From contig WSUB01000071.1 of NCBI GenBank assembly GCA_019633425.1, positions 62,001 to 126,000 of the forward strand: a DNA stretch of 64,000 nt. The letters run 5' to 3'. Source of the stretch: Tulasnella sp. 424 (taxonomy: Eukaryota; Basidiomycota; Agaricomycetes; Cantharellales; Tulasnellaceae). The translations under genes were made by a program, and so were the position numbers. Position 1 is the first letter of the stretch. Every line of letters begins with the position of its first letter. Under the pieces are notes generated by a model, which was given only the letters and a program-made list of their open reading frames with translations, ran no database searches and was not told where the DNA came from. Positions 48,501 to 60,344 of the stretch are shown piece after piece.

Positions 48501-51500
48501 ACGTCTTGCGAAAGGCCATCGGCGCGGATACGTGGAGTCAGCAGGACCAAGTAGCAGGCCTACTCTCGGCTCTCGTAGACAGATTGCTCAGTCGGCTGAA
48601 TGAATTGGGAGCGCCGACTCGCTCAAGAATTGGAGAACTGCCGATTGTGGAAGTAGGAGGTCGTCGACAGAGTCCAAATCAAGTGGTCGATCCGAGCTCG
48701 GGCCTTGCTGGACTTTACGATGCGGAGGATGAAGTCCTACCTGTCGGACAATTCGCAAGGGAAGGCGCGGGATCCTACATCAGCCAGCTGCGAAACTACG
48801 GGATGATCCGCACGACGTTGACGCCTGCCGCAATCAAGGAACGGGTTGATCGAATCGCGAACCAGTCACGTCCTATGAAGGATAGAGCGGAGAAAGGTTT
48901 ACGCCTGCTCAAGCTTCTAGGATCATATACCCAACCCGGAGGACACAAGTTGCCGCCGGAAATCGTCGGAGTTCTCGTCAGGTCGACGTGGCTCCCCGCT
49001 GCGGATGCATTTTATACGCCATCGCAGTGTTGGGACAGTCGAATGAAGGATGCCATGCTTTGCGATCTGGTCTTGCCACGAATCCCAGTTACCGTCAATA
49101 CCCAGTATCTCCGGGATTCCTTTGGATGGACTCGAGTTCCCTTCGGGGTTCTCCAATCCCAACTGCTCAAAGTCCTGGAGACCACTGCGAACTCCTCAGA
49201 AATCTCCCCGACAGACTCTTTGGACAGAATCGAAGCAGTCTTGAAGGAGCTTGCCTCGGAATGGCAAGCGCGTCGGATTTCGCAAGAGGATATCATGTCA
49301 TTGGTAGAAGCCTTGGAAGATGTTGCATGGGTTCCTACTATTTCACGAAGTCGATGTGCGGCTCGGCGGGCTATGTTGGAACAGATCGACCTTGGCATGA
49401 AGTACCATTTAGTTACTCCATCTTTGCTCAATTTCGTTGGTATGGAGGCCCTTCTCAAACAGATGGGAATTAACAGTCGGTGAGGACCTCTCTACATTGG
49501 TAATTTAAAGGATCAGGTTCAACGTGCTTACGCTTTTCTCTAGTCCCACTCAGGCTTCACTATTTTCAACGCTTCGGGAAATTTCAACAGAACTTTCAGA
49601 GGCTGATCTTGCGTTGCGAACACGAGATGGATTGGTCCGCACGTCTGTTTTGATTCTCGAAGAAATCTGTCGGAGTATGGAGGGCAAAGACTCCGAATTC
49701 CAGAGGATCCTTGTCCCTACCGAATCCTGGCAGCTTGCTCCAGCTCCCGAGGTCTTATTCAACGATATGGGCGGGGACCCCACAAGCTCACCTCCTGGGT
49801 TCCAGTTCGCCCATCCCCAAGTTTCAGCCGAACTTGCAAACAACCTTGGCCTTCGTCGGTTGGGCGAAGAGGAGTTTTCTGACGGTGGGGATGGTATCCA
49901 ATCGTTCCACATGGGAGAAGACCTCACCATTCGGATACGAGGAGTATTGCAAGACTATGACATTGATCATTCCAGTAATGAATGGGTTGCCAATGCAGAT
50001 GATGCGGGAGCCAGTTCGGTCACGTTTCTGGTCGACGAAGCCAGCTTTCAAGGCCGACGTGTTATTAGCGGGCTGAATGTCTTCCAGTCCGGTCCTGCGC
50101 TGGTGGTGCATAACGATGGAATATTCACGGATGCGGATTTTCAAGGGCTTATCAGTGTCGGTCGGGGCGGTAAATCTGGGAGAGTCGACTCGATTGGTCG
50201 ATTCGGTCTTGGGGCTCTATCTTTCTATCACTTTTCTGAGGTAACAATTTCGCTCATACTTCTGGTTTTCTTCGCTGATGGTGTTCGCCCGCAAGCTCCC
50301 GTGGATAATATCAGGGAAACACTGCCTCTTCCTGGATCCGTCGGAAGAATATTTGCCACGGGAACGAGGAAATGTCAAGCGTTCCGGAGCCCTCGTTACT
50401 CTCAGCTTTTGCAAAAGGTGAGCCTCTCTTCATTTGACGGAATCAGGTTTTGACTTTCTGGGCTGTAGTCGTTACCCAGACCAGCTCAAGCCACTCGAGG
50501 GTCTATTTGGTTTTAGTTCCAAGGATGAAGCCTACAACGGGGTGAGTCACGAACTACAGGGGTGACTACCATCTTGACTGAACGTTGACATTCGTATCAG
50601 ACCCTATTCCGGTTTCCGCTTCGGACAGCCGTGCAAGCGGAATGCAGCAAGCTCTCAGACACGCACTTCAGCCCTGTAGACATCGCAAACAAGATCAACC
50701 GCTTCTACGCTTATGCCAGTCACTCCCTTTTCTTCACGAAGTCCTTGGCACAGATTACTGCCGTGCGCCGCACCGCCGACCACAAGTTCCTCTCCATCTG
50801 GTCCGTTCAGTCATCAGCCGAACCTATCTCACAGGAAACGCGGAGCGAAATAGCCGCATCCGAAGTATCCCTCTTACTTAAGGCTCCCCAGACATTGAAC
50901 GTAATCCGCGAGCGTTGGTTGGTTACAAGGTCCCAGGCAGCGAAGGAAGAGTTTCCCGCACGGTTCCAGCCCGTTTTCTCTCATCATCGCCTTCCTAATC
51001 CCACATTCGGCCTCGCAATAAACTTGTCTGCAAAGGGTAGCATTCCCAACTCCCGGCTATTTGCCACCCTTCCACTTCCCGTCTCCACCTCGCTTCCCGT
51101 TCACATCCATGCGACTTGGATCTTGGCTCAGGACCGGCGCTCGATCCGCTACGACGCGCCCGATGCTGCCGACCAAAGGCCCTTGGACACTCTGTACAAC
51201 GAGCACATACTCGAAAATGGAATTTCCCCCCTCTACCTCAAGACTTTGGCGCTCGTTCTTCTACATCATCCCAAATTGGCTCGCCAATTCTGGCCGAAGA
51301 AGGCCCAGGATGGTCCGAGTCGGGTCGTTGCCGCAGAAATTCACAAGCAGATTATTTCCACCCAAGAGTCGATTCTGCTCAGTGCTCAGAATCAGCCCAT
51401 CACCCCTAGCCAGGCCATCATCCACCTTTCCCGGAAAGCGCCGCAAGCAGTCCGGAAGATTCTCACCGAACTCCAAATTCCGAACTACGTCCCATACCCA

Positions 51501-54377
51501 TACTTCGACACTAGCTTCCTCGAAGACTGGGGTGGCTTGCGGTTCGATTCAGCTAAGGAAGTCTCGGCGATCCTGCGACAACATGCCACTACTGTGAAGA
51601 AGTTGTGGCAGGACAACGATCACGTCAACCCCTCGTATTCAGCATCAGCATTCAATTCCAAAGACGTAATATCAATCTTGGATTATCTCGCGAAAGAGGG
51701 GCAGAGTTTGGATGGCATACCCTTACTCTTGCGTGGTGATCGCCAGCTTGTGGAGTTCCAAAGCTCGAGACATCGTAAGATCTTCGCCTCCCACCGAGAG
51801 GATCTTACCAAGTTGTTTGGGGCCAGCGCGGTTGTGAGCCAAGACTTCTCTGAGGTTGACGAAGGTCTGGTCAAACTCAACGTAAACGTGGGGATTCTGG
51901 ATTCACAAGGAATGCGAGACCTGCTTGCACATCATATCAACGCTGTTGCCCCTGCTGATGCAAGGACCGCAGGCAACGCTGAACGCAAATGGCATATAGA
52001 GCTTCTCCGGTTCCTCGCGTCTCCGGTATGCCCCGTACGGCTCGAAGATGTTGCAGATCTTCCTCTTCTTCCCATATTCGGTCGAGATATAGTAGTTTCT
52101 CTAAACTACGCCAAGAGCGGCAAGATTTGGTGGAAGTCTCCATTTGAAGATCCAGCTTTGACTACCATCCTACTCCAGCTCGACGTCATCGAAGTGGACA
52201 ACCTCCCCGGAGGAATGCAGGCGGTCGAGATGGTTGATCTCGGACGCATTCTCCGTCTTTTCGGGCAGCTCGGGCTTTCTTCCGCTCAAATTCTCCAGAA
52301 GGTTACTACGAAAGATTGGAACGCGTTTATTCAGTACATCAAACTCTGGCTTCAGGGCCCATACATCGACAGGCTATCTGCTGCCGAGTTCCAAACTTTG
52401 ATGACGCTCCCCTTATTTTCCGGAAGACAGGGCATGAAACAGGTCCCATTCGTGTCTGCGAGTCAAGTACTCATGTTTCCAGACTCGGTGCCGTTGGACG
52501 ACCTCGCTCGATACCTTCCCCCGGGAATTATATTTGCAGCGTACAGCCGGGACCTAGCGGTGATTTTCGGAAGGGGCAAGAATGCGAAGAAGCACCTGTC
52601 GTTCGCCAACCTCCTCAGCCGGCTACGTATTCCTTCTCAACTCTCTCAGGACGAAGATACCTCATTCTCGTCATTGCTCCAGCTCATCGCGAGGTATCAC
52701 GTCGGTCCTTACAATAACCAACTCATACCTGATGGAAACCGCGTCCTGCGACGACCAACCGAACTGTTCGATCATCGAGTCGATCTATTCTCAACGGCTT
52801 TCGAAGGTCAGGATGAACTCTTCGTCCATCCGAACTTCCGAGGCTTGATCGATCGATTTGTCGATCTTGGGATCCAACACAACGTCACCCCACAGAATTT
52901 GCTGCGATGCATTCAGGCCGTAGATCGGGACGCTCGACAAGGGCAGGAGCCAGTGCGTCGCGCAACGTGGCTTTGGGACTACGTCAACACTGCGCCGCCA
53001 CCACTCAGGCAGATCACATTCGGTGCAATCCGCGGACTGCGGTTCCTTCCTCGACATACTCAGCGTCATCCTTCCGACTACGACTTCGATGTTTACGCCC
53101 GAAACCTCCCAAATGTAGTCTCCCTCGACGAGTTGTGCGCACCAGAACGTGAAGCTGTCGTATGGACGCAACGTGCAAGGTTTTCAACTTCCCCTACACC
53201 TCACTTGAAAGCGATTTATCCGAATGTCGGTGAACCTACTCCAGATGACGTTGTGAGTGATTACATCGTGTGATTCCCTCAGCCCAAGCTTTAGTCTCAC
53301 TAGATTCCCCAAACAGGTTCGACACCTCGTTTCCCTGGTAAATAACGTTGCCCCTAAACATCATCAATCCTCCACCGTGCTCAGCAATATCCGAAGCGTA
53401 TACGGCTGGTTGAAGAATAATAAGGAAGAGGTGAAAACTCGACTGGGTGCATTGTCCAAACAACCTCTCTGGTTGAACATCAATTCGATTCTAGATGAGT
53501 GGACCTGGCGAAGCGCGGACGAACTGGTATTCGACCTCTCTCACGACGTTGAGGCGTCCCGACGTTTCGTGGTTCGGAAGTTCTTGCTCTCCCACCGCTC
53601 CCTGTTAGTCGATGTTGGCGCCCATGAATTCCGTGTTGCGAGCCCATCGCTACCAAAGACATCGGAAACGAGGATGACGCACCTGGAGATGGTCCGATCA
53701 GGATGGAACGATCTTCGAGAAGCAGGCCAGCTACTCGACATATGCTTCATAGTACAGAAACAACAAATTCAGGCGCACCGAGGGATGCTGGCTGCTATGA
53801 TCCCTCATTTCAAGACCGCGTTTGCAGGGTCGTTCAGGGAGAGCCTCGTCTTCGCCGACGACACCGACATTCCCATTTACCCATTGCCTGAAGAGGAGGC
53901 GGCATCTGCATTCGCTGTCCAGTCCGTGGTCGGTACGTAATACCCTTTACGGAAAGATTTGGTGCCTTTAACTGATGGCCCAACAATGTAGACTACGTAT
54001 ACACCGGAGCTTTCAAGCGTCCCGCGTTTACGGCTCCTGACGGTGAGACTTTTCCGTACCCAGGTTTTTTTTTATTCTCATGGTCTTGTTTCGCAGATGT
54101 TACTGCCGCCCTCGACGATCTCTTGGACCTGATGGAACTCGCGAACCTCTGGGATATATCGGAACTAGCGAACCAGGCAGTTCAAGCGATACTGGATCCG
54201 GAGCTCCGACTCATTCAGTTTGACAACTGCGATGATAGTAAGTTTTCACCATCAAAGGACTCGACGGACATCATGTCTTACGCTTCTGTTGTAGTACTCG
54301 CGCGCGCGGAAGCGTGTCAAATGACGGTCCTCATTGACGTTTGCAGGAAGACGAAACAGCAGAATCAGTGGGCGTAA
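45591..54377 (+). CDS. Copy F: sacsin-like double ATPase with BTB domain (13 exons, 2693 aa)
   Basis: Exons: 45591-45722, 45779-45988, 46051-46895, 46961-47399, 47459-49479, 49544-50240, 50296-50417, 50469-50541, 50601-53252, 53317-53932, 53992-54042, 54097-54237, 54295-54377 (8082 coding bases, no disruption, all introns GT-AG). Class II sequence: LREFLQNTDDAGA in module 1, MATESEAAIF in exon 5, VSASQVLMFPDSVPLDDLAR in exon 9. Module 1 has Asn76 (TNNAYF) where B and E have Asp (TNDGYF); in HSP90-type ATPases this position is the adenine-contacting Asp. Module 2 is intact: Glu1362 and Asn1366 in NEWVANADDAGA, HNDG and GRFGLGALSFYH. The BTB domain starts near residue 2535 (FIVQKQQIQAHRGMLAAMIP, DYVYTGAFKRP). 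Exon 12 is six bases longer than in the other copies. It is the last full copy before the unrelated 6-kb insertion. The intact frame over 8 kb beside the disrupted class II copy C suggests that it is maintained. Confidence 0.
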
Positions 54378-54773
54378 GAGGGTTAAGGTCGAATTTATAC
54401 TTGAAATGTGTTTTATATATAGTGTTATTTGAGTTGTATTTGTGGTACTGGAATCAGGACCGAACTCGGCCCGGACGAAGTCTAGGAGGTAGGGCCACCC
54501 AGGCAAACACCTGTCCTATCCCATCTCCTCCGTGCGAGTGTTTCGGATGCCCGAAAGGACGAAGGGTTCGACAGGCTCCAATCATGACTGAAAGCTCCCT
54601 TTAGAAGATCTGGCTCTCGACTAGAAAGCTGAGGTCCATTGGCCGGGGACGACAGACGGTACCATCGCCGGTGGCTATGCACCAGCCAACACAGCCCCAT
54701 CCGTGAACTGGCTTTTCGGACACCACCCACCCAGATTGCAAAGTAAATCATTAATGCTGTCACGCGAAACCAG
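54378..54773 (+). other. 3' flank of copy F and left border of the array interruption
   Basis: Shortly after the stop comes GTCGAATTTATACTTGAAAT, the conserved 3' flank seen after C and E, with TTTTATATATAG as a possible polyadenylation region. Homology to the array ends near 54470. The remainder may hold an N-terminal exon of the following DUF6535 gene fragment, because a plausible intron (gtaaat...cag) lies at 54742-54773, but no start codon can be fixed. Confidence 0.
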
Positions 54774-55355
54774 GTCAACGCGCCCATATTCGAGATCCCC
54801 GATCCTCCGGAAGAGTTCGGCCAGGACGGCGGAAAGTTCTATCGAGCCTACAACGCCCTCGCTGAAGAAATCGACGACGATATGACGAAGAGCTTGAAGG
54901 AGCAGCTCGATGGAATGCTTATCTTTGTGAGTCGGGAGTAGTCCGCTCATGATCCTCTCTCATTCGACTTATCGTCGTGGGTCCGATAGGCCGGTCTCTT
55001 CGGCGGTGTCAACTCCGCGTTCCTCGCTCTCACTCTCCCTCTCATGTCAGCCGACCCAGCGGATGACACCAACGCTCTACTGGCACAGAATAACGCGATT
55101 CTCCTACAATTTGTGTCGGGGAGAAACGATACTACTTCCCTCGACTCCACCCTCCCCTCCGCGTCGTTCGCTCCTTCGGGCGCGGTTCTCAGCGTCAACG
55201 TCCTGTTCGCGCTTAGCTTGGCATTTGCAATTATTTCATCATTTCTGGCGGTCCTAGGCCGCCAGTGGCTGGTCTACTACCGCAAGCGCGGGGGCGGTGG
55301 TCCGGACCGCCAACGATGGGAACAGCTCAAGAGGTTCCTGGGCGCCGAGCGCTGT
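54774..55355 (+). pseudogene. DUF6535-type membrane protein, N-terminal fragment
   Basis: Two exons are visible, 54774-54926 and 54990 to about 55355, joined by a GT-AG intron in phase 0. The first encodes an acidic segment (FYRAYNALAEEIDDDMTKSL) and the second begins AGLFGGVNSAFLALTLPLMS, passes through SADPADDTNALLAQNNAILL, then a hydrophobic membrane stretch (VLSVNVLFALSLAFAIISSF) and GRQWLVYYRKR...RWEQLKRFLGAER. I recognise this as the DUF6535 domain common in Agaricomycete genomes; its function is unknown. After GAER the expected continuation, including a further membrane segment, is missing and unrelated sequence follows in another frame, so the domain is cut off. The true N-terminus is not resolved. 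It differs completely from the sacsin array. Confidence 0.
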
Positions 55356-55779
55356 TCTGTCCGTTCCACAGTCCTCTCTCACATCTTCTTCGTTGGATTC
55401 CTTGCCTACCATCACGGATATTGAGGGTTATCACGCCCTTGATAATACGTTTGACTGCTTTCACAAAACACTTGACTCCTTTAACAAGACGTCTGACTGC
55501 CTCGATAAGGCCTCTAGAAGAATCCTTGACCAAGATTTTACCAAGGTTCAGACGACAACGCTTTATCGAGCGTTTGTCGGAAAAAGTGAGTCTGCCTTGC
55601 ATTGCCTTAAAATGCTGGATATGGCCAAAAACGCCGAAAGGGACGGGCACACCTTACAACGGTTTTTAAGCAGGGTGACGTCTTGCAAGGCAAGGCAAGA
55701 CCTTACTACTTATCATCTGATGTCTGAAAAATGGCTTAAACTCTTGAAAATGTATTTTGGGCCTCAGAACGGCATTTAA
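55356..55779 (+). pseudogene. Possible downstream coding fragment of the DUF6535 gene, with three 7-residue repeats
   Basis: A frame that differs from the preceding exon encodes DIEGYHALDNTF, three heptads (FDCFHKT, LDSFNKT, SDCLDKA), then ESALHCLKMLDMAKNAERDG and RFLSRVTSCKARQDLTTYHL, ending at TAA 55777-55779. The amphipathic, protein-like composition suggests real coding descent. The junction with the DUF6535 part is out of frame, which suggests an internal deletion. I do not recognise a named domain. Confidence 0.
55450..55512 (+). repeat. 21-bp x 3 coding minisatellite
   Basis: Units at 55450-55470, 55471-55491 and 55492-55512 encode FDCFHKT, LDSFNKT and SDCLDKA. The units are diverged but keep the 21-base period and the pattern x-D-x-x-x-K-T/A. 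Confidence 0.
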
Positions 55780-56763
55780 CGTCTTCTAAGGCGGAAATAC
55801 AATCCTGTAGCGGCGATGCGTATTCTACATTCTTTTCCGGATTATACAGCCATTATGCTAGCATTAATGTCACACCTCTGCATGCACTGGGAAATCATAT
55901 TCTACTACCACTATCTATTTTGACATTCGATTGTTGGGCAAACCAGTCAGAGAGAATCCCTCTCACACTCTAGGCCGCCTCCCTCTGGGTCCTGAGTGAC
56001 ACGAACGCCGAAGTAGTCTGCCGGGCAGTTTGTTAGTTGTTTTATACGTGAGCTGCCATCAAATCCTAGTGATAGAGCTGTACCAGTTAGACTATGAGGG
56101 CTTTCAACGGACAGCTCCGGGGCACTCACTCTGAAGTGGTTTGGAGAGTTTTTACTACAAGGTGCGTCTCGGAAGGTCGGGTTCCTATTTATGCCCTGTC
56201 GCCATGCCGTATTCCCCCGATATACGGATCGCCACCCGAGACCCCCCGCCCCTCAAACTTTAGCGACCGTTTAATATCATCGAGTGAGCATCTCCCTGAC
56301 TTTACAGTGGTTCGGTTGGGTTGAACTTAAGGAAAAACACGTCCTCCGGTTCTATCCTCGATCGACTTTGTAAAAGTCAGACTGTTGCGAGAGGCAGTAT
56401 GAGACCCTCTAAGGCCTCTGGCAAACGTGTTTCAGAGGGTTGAGAGACTCCTAACCAACACTAACACGTTGCGAGTCGTGTGCAAAGGAAGCAAAAAGTC
56501 ATTATGAGCGGGTTCCCAGGTGGCAAACAGGTGCTGAAATTTCGTTGAACAGGAGCCATGACCTGCTAATCCCGCTGCAAGCCAGAACAACACAACCGGG
56601 ACCTTGCAAGAGCCTTAAAATGCCGCTTACGGTCTACCGAAGATGATATAGGGCTTCTTACGGGTTTTCACGACATGAACAGGGTCCGAAACGCCGGTAA
56701 AATGCGGAGCGCCTTATAAGGCACAACGAACTTTTCCGACATTGGTTTGGTTGGGTTAAACCA
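55780..56763 (+). other. Decayed region with coding remnants between DUF6535 fragments
   Basis: There is no long open frame. Short protein-like stretches appear, for example AASLWVLSDTNAEVVCRAVC around 55975-56034, ended by a stop codon, and MRAFNQLRG-like sequence near 56094. This suggests that the middle of the DUF6535-associated gene persists here in degenerate form. The rest, roughly 56330-56690, shows nothing recognisable. Confidence 0.
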
Positions 56764-58422
56764 ATGGTTCGTGCGTTCAATCAGTCCTTCAGCATCATCA
56801 GCGCCACTGTCGAGAAATGGTTCAGCCATGTCCCGTGGACACATCGGGAAGAGAATATGCAATCCTTACAAGTAATCGCAGTCCAACGGACCATCCGTAC
56901 CTCGGAAGACCCCGCCACGCTTCTGCACGCGACCGCAAATATTTTATCAATCACTGATTTGGACCGGCTGAAACAATTAGGGAGTGATGAACCATTTCGC
57001 GAACGCTTCCTTGAGCTGCGTCGCACCTCCTACTATCGTGCAAAGCAATTACGAGGGCGTGATCAATTTGAATTTGCCGCATCTGCAGCCCGTTTGTATT
57101 CCGCTTCGGTAGCTCATGTTCTTATCTCCGTTCACAGCGAAGAGTTTGACGCGCTTGTTCACTTCAGAGACTTTCCGATCCTGGATGAAAGCACTGATTT
57201 CTGCTTCTGGGTTCCCGGGAACAGGCTCTCGAGTTCCTCCCCACCGCTTATCCTGGCATCTCTGGCGAACTCGACTATCTCAGCATTTTGGAATGATAGG
57301 AGCAATAATGAAGTAAAAGCCTTTTGTATTCATATTAACGCTTATTGCGGAGCGTTGAACGGACATAGTTCTAGGCTTCTCTCTCTTATATCCTGGATGG
57401 TTTCGCGGCTTCCAGAGCATGATGATTTGCTTTCGTTTTGGGATGGACGTGATTTAGAGGCTTTGCGGACGTCATATACTGGGTGTGTAACCAATCCTCG
57501 AACCTGATGGGCTGAAATTTAAACGACCGTTATTGTACTAGGTCCGATGACACCACCTTTGCAAACTTGGACTTAGCATTTAAGGCGCTCTTAAATCCCA
57601 AAATCGAAGGCCTGCTTGACCGCGACAGCATCTTCATCAACCTACTGCAATTTTTGGTTCAGATAGTTGATAACAAGCAAGACCGCCTGAAGATAAAACC
57701 TGAGCAGGCGTTCAAACTATTGGCAACGTGCGAGACGGTCCTGAAACGGGTTCGACCCTCGAAAGAAGCCGATCAAAGGTTGGGAAAGCTGCGCATCGGT
57801 GTGAAGACCGCAATCCATGACTTACTACCAAGTCCTTATGCAAGATACGCGAGGTAAGCTTTAAGTCCAAAATCCAGGTCTGATGTTCAAAGGCGGACTT
57901 TATCTCCCTAGCATTCCATGGAATATCCTCGACGTGTTGAGCGCTTACTTCGAACGGCGGCTGAGCATTGTTCGGAAGGAATGTCAAGCCCCCGAAAACG
58001 AAGATCTCGACGTCCTTCAGATCTTTTCTCCGTTAATGCGCCAAATTTTCCTTTACAAACCAGCGTGCTGGGAGGATGTTTTTAGTGGAACTTTTGAGCT
58101 GTACGGTTATCCGGAAGAGCTCCAGGTGAAGCGCAGTGCAGCGCGCCAAACGTTCGCCAACTTTGTGCGGGGAGTTGATAAAGTCTTTTGTCATATGCAT
58201 GTTCGTAGCCCTCTCTTGACGGAGATTATCTTACGATTTACGACTTCTAATTCTCGCAGAACAACAGAGATCCCGAGTTGTCATGGTGCCACTGGAGGGG
58301 AGAATGCATCGCTGATCTCTATTCCCAATTGCCGTAAGTCTTTCGATACGGTGACTGGGAACCCGTGCCGGCTTCGATATTAACCCATACCCCGAAGACC
58401 TAATCCAGAAAATGTTACATGA
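56764..58422 (+). pseudogene. C-terminal gene fragment of unknown function, probably from the DUF6535 locus
   Basis: A 248-codon open frame runs from ATG 56764 (HREENMQSLQVIAVQRTIRT, EDPATLLHATANILSITDLD). A clean intron at 57483-57541 (gtgtgt...ctag) joins it in frame to DDTTFANLDLAFKALLNPKI. The next junction is unclear: the frame ends at TAA after 57853, or a donor at 57799 with acceptor at 57877 restores the frame into MFKGGLYLPSIPWNILDVLS. A last intron (gtaagt at 58334 to cag at 58408) would give a short final exon with TGA at 58420-58422. The upstream frame stays open before 56764 (HWFGWVKP), so this ATG may be internal. Composition is helical and soluble with no membrane span. I recognise no catalytic motif. 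It may be a free-standing gene of about 480 residues. Confidence 0.
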
Positions 58423-58798
58423 CGGCGTTCCTGGGCCTTGTCGGGTAGCGATTTAAGTGCCTGGTGGTGGATTACCATGCAATCGAGACGTTGCTAATCT
58501 TCCAACAATTGTCGATGGTGGCACGGAAAGGAGAGGATGCCGTTTGGTCGTGTCGGGTTCGGAAGGGTGATGGAGAAAATGGGGATTTTTGTATGAAATT
58601 TGGGCAGTGGATATTTTAGATAGGTGAACTGTTGAGAGATGGGTATACTTAACGTCCAACGTTGGAAGCGTGGAGGACGCTACTTTAGACAAGACCGAGT
58701 GCCCATTCCCTTGAGACAGCGAACGTCGTTTGATCCTGCGCTAAAGGCGGGACGTTGAATCTGGCGGGGCACCGAGAGTGCAGTAGGCCGGACAATCG
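58423..58798. other. Non-coding stretch left of the inverted repeat
   Basis: No gene is supported. A perfect 12-base palindrome, TCCAACGTTGGA, lies near 58651-58662. Weak similarity to the other flank of the inverted repeat begins around 58770 (GTGC.GTA.ACCGGAC). Confidence 0.
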
Positions 58799-59146
58799 TG
58801 GAAGACTTCAGTTCCCCGACTCAGTTCATTCTCGCTGCTCGCCGGTGTTTCCCCCGTATATGGTCCGAATTAAGCAAAGTATCGAGGTAATATGAGCGTT
58901 TTCGTGATATGTGATAGTATTAGAGTTAGAAATAGCTCACCTTAATGGATATTTCTGGCAAGAAACCCGTTGTAGTGAGCCTTGAGCAATCCCTTCCGAT
59001 CGGAAGGAATGCTGACTAATCGACTCGTCAGGGCGCCGGAAGCAGGATCCAACGCCCAGTCCTTCATCCCCATCAAAAGGGCTGGCGTCGCCGCCACTGA
59101 CCCCACCAGTTGAAGCGTCGACAGCTGACCGTCGCCGTCCTCGTCC
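58799..59146 (+). repeat. Left arm of a long inverted repeat (about 350 bp)
   Basis: The arm reads TGGAAGACTTCAGTT...GACAGCTGACCGTCGCCGTC and matches the reverse complement of 59236-59590 with only scattered single-base differences, for example ATGGATATTTCTGG against ATGGGTATTTCTGG. On the minus strand it has a 68-residue frame beginning MDEDGDGQLSTLQLVG and ending at TAA just before a GTGAGC donor-like site. Confidence 0.
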
Positions 59147-59235
59147 ATGGGTTATCATTATCTACAAATACATTCAATGAATGCTTTATTCCTCAAAACG
59201 GACATCATGCAATCCCTCTCCTCCGCTACCAATAT

Positions 59236-59590
59236 CACCGACGACGACGGCGACAGTCAACTCGTCGACGCTTCAACTGGTGGGGTCAGTGGCGGCGACA
59301 CCAGCCCATTTGATGGGGATGAAGGACTGGGCGTTGGATCCTGCTTCCGGCGCCCTGACGAGTCGATTAGTCAGCATTTCTTCCGATCGGAAGGGATTGC
59401 TCAAGGCTCACTACAACGAGTTTCTTGCCAGAAATACCCATTAAGGTGAGCTATTTCTAACTCTAATGCTATCACATATCACGAAAACGCTCATATTACC
59501 TCGATACTTTGCTTAATTAGGACCATATACGAGGGAAACACCGGCGAGCAGCGAGAATGAACTGAGTCGGGAAACTGAAGTCTTCCACCA
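59236..59590 (-). repeat. Right arm of the long inverted repeat
   Basis: It is the reverse complement of the left arm across a spacer of about 90 bp. On the plus strand it encodes VGSVAATPAHLMGMKDWALD and DRKGLLKAHYNEFLARN, the same protein stretch that the left arm has on the minus strand. Arm differences are few, so the duplication is recent or the arms are homogenised. Both arms contain GTGAGC...TTAATTAG/TTAATTCG, which could be an intron of the source gene. Confidence 0.
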
Positions 59591-59714
59591 CCGTCCGGTC
59601 TACCGCACAGGACTTCCCCAGGAACGACACGTGACGCCAATGCTCGGGCTTGACGACCTTCCCCTGCTGGATCATCGGGTAGGAGACGCCCACACCGCCG
59701 GTGACTGCGCACAA
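59517..59714 (-). pseudogene. Minus-strand coding-like fragment reaching into the right arm
   Basis: A 65-residue frame reads TGGVGVSYPMIQQGKVVKPE then HWRHVSFLGKSCAVDRTVVE then DFSFPTQFILAARRCFPRIW. Its last third lies in the inverted-repeat arm and is duplicated, without the upstream part, at the outer end of the left arm. It looks like protein-coding descent, but no family is recognised and no complete gene can be assembled. Confidence 0.
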
Positions 59715-60344
59715 GCCACACGGAGCGCACCACTTCCAAGGAAAAGATTGAAGAGAGTCGGCAGTTTCCCGCGTCCCATATACAGGGCCAAATGAATATC
59801 GTCGGGTTTCACCTTATACTTAACTTCAAACGTTACCGCGGGCTGAATCGCCACGGGAATTCAGCAACCACCCATTTCATGAATGTCGAGCGATGTCAAA
59901 GTACGAGATCAATGTTGCAACGCGGTCTGCATTCGCTTCGCCCGGCTCCCCCTGAACCCGTGCATCGAACACTCTTTGTTCTATGCGGTCACCTGGATCT
60001 GGTCACTGACTGCCCCCTCCTGTGGAAGTTAATGAGTGTGATTGTGGCTAGGATGTGTACAAGTGAGAGCAACCGGAACTTGGAAGCCTCTTTCACGTAG
60101 GTCAGGGCGTGTTGTGGCCAGATCTGCCAATTTTGTGCATTCATGGACCTCCATCCCTTACATCTCAAGTCCCCCAATGCAACGCCGTACACATCTAGCT
60201 TAGAATGGGCATTTTCAAGACCTCTCGGCTCTTTCATGGGAAAACAAAGAACGTGTTCCACTACTATAAGACTCCGGACTGTATCCAAGACTCCATGCCT
60301 CCTCCATCATTTCAACTGTCTCCCCCTCCCCACTTTATCGCGCA
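59715..60344 (+). promoter_or_regulatory. Upstream region of copy G, homologous to that of copy F
   Basis: Homology to the F upstream region begins near 59770 (ACAGGGCCAAATGAATATCG against ACAAGGCCAAACGAACATCG) and continues to the ATG, about 570 bases. An intergenic-module relic (CTTCAAACGTTACCGCGGGC) lies near 59822. TATAAG is at 60265-60270, 80 bases before the ATG, followed by a CT-rich leader (CTCCCCCTCCCCACTTTATC). This marks the right border of the interruption and the restart of the array. Confidence 0.

Noticed and set aside
59103..59148. DEDGDGQLS on the minus strand as an EF-hand calcium site
   Set aside because: It matches the start of an EF-hand loop but lacks the final acidic residue and flanking helices, and the other arm does not preserve it in the same frame.
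59147..59449. Open frame MGYHYLQIHSMNALF in the inverted repeat as a gene
   Set aside because: It spans the spacer and reads the arm in a frame different from the better-looking one shared by both arms. No family resemblance and no context.
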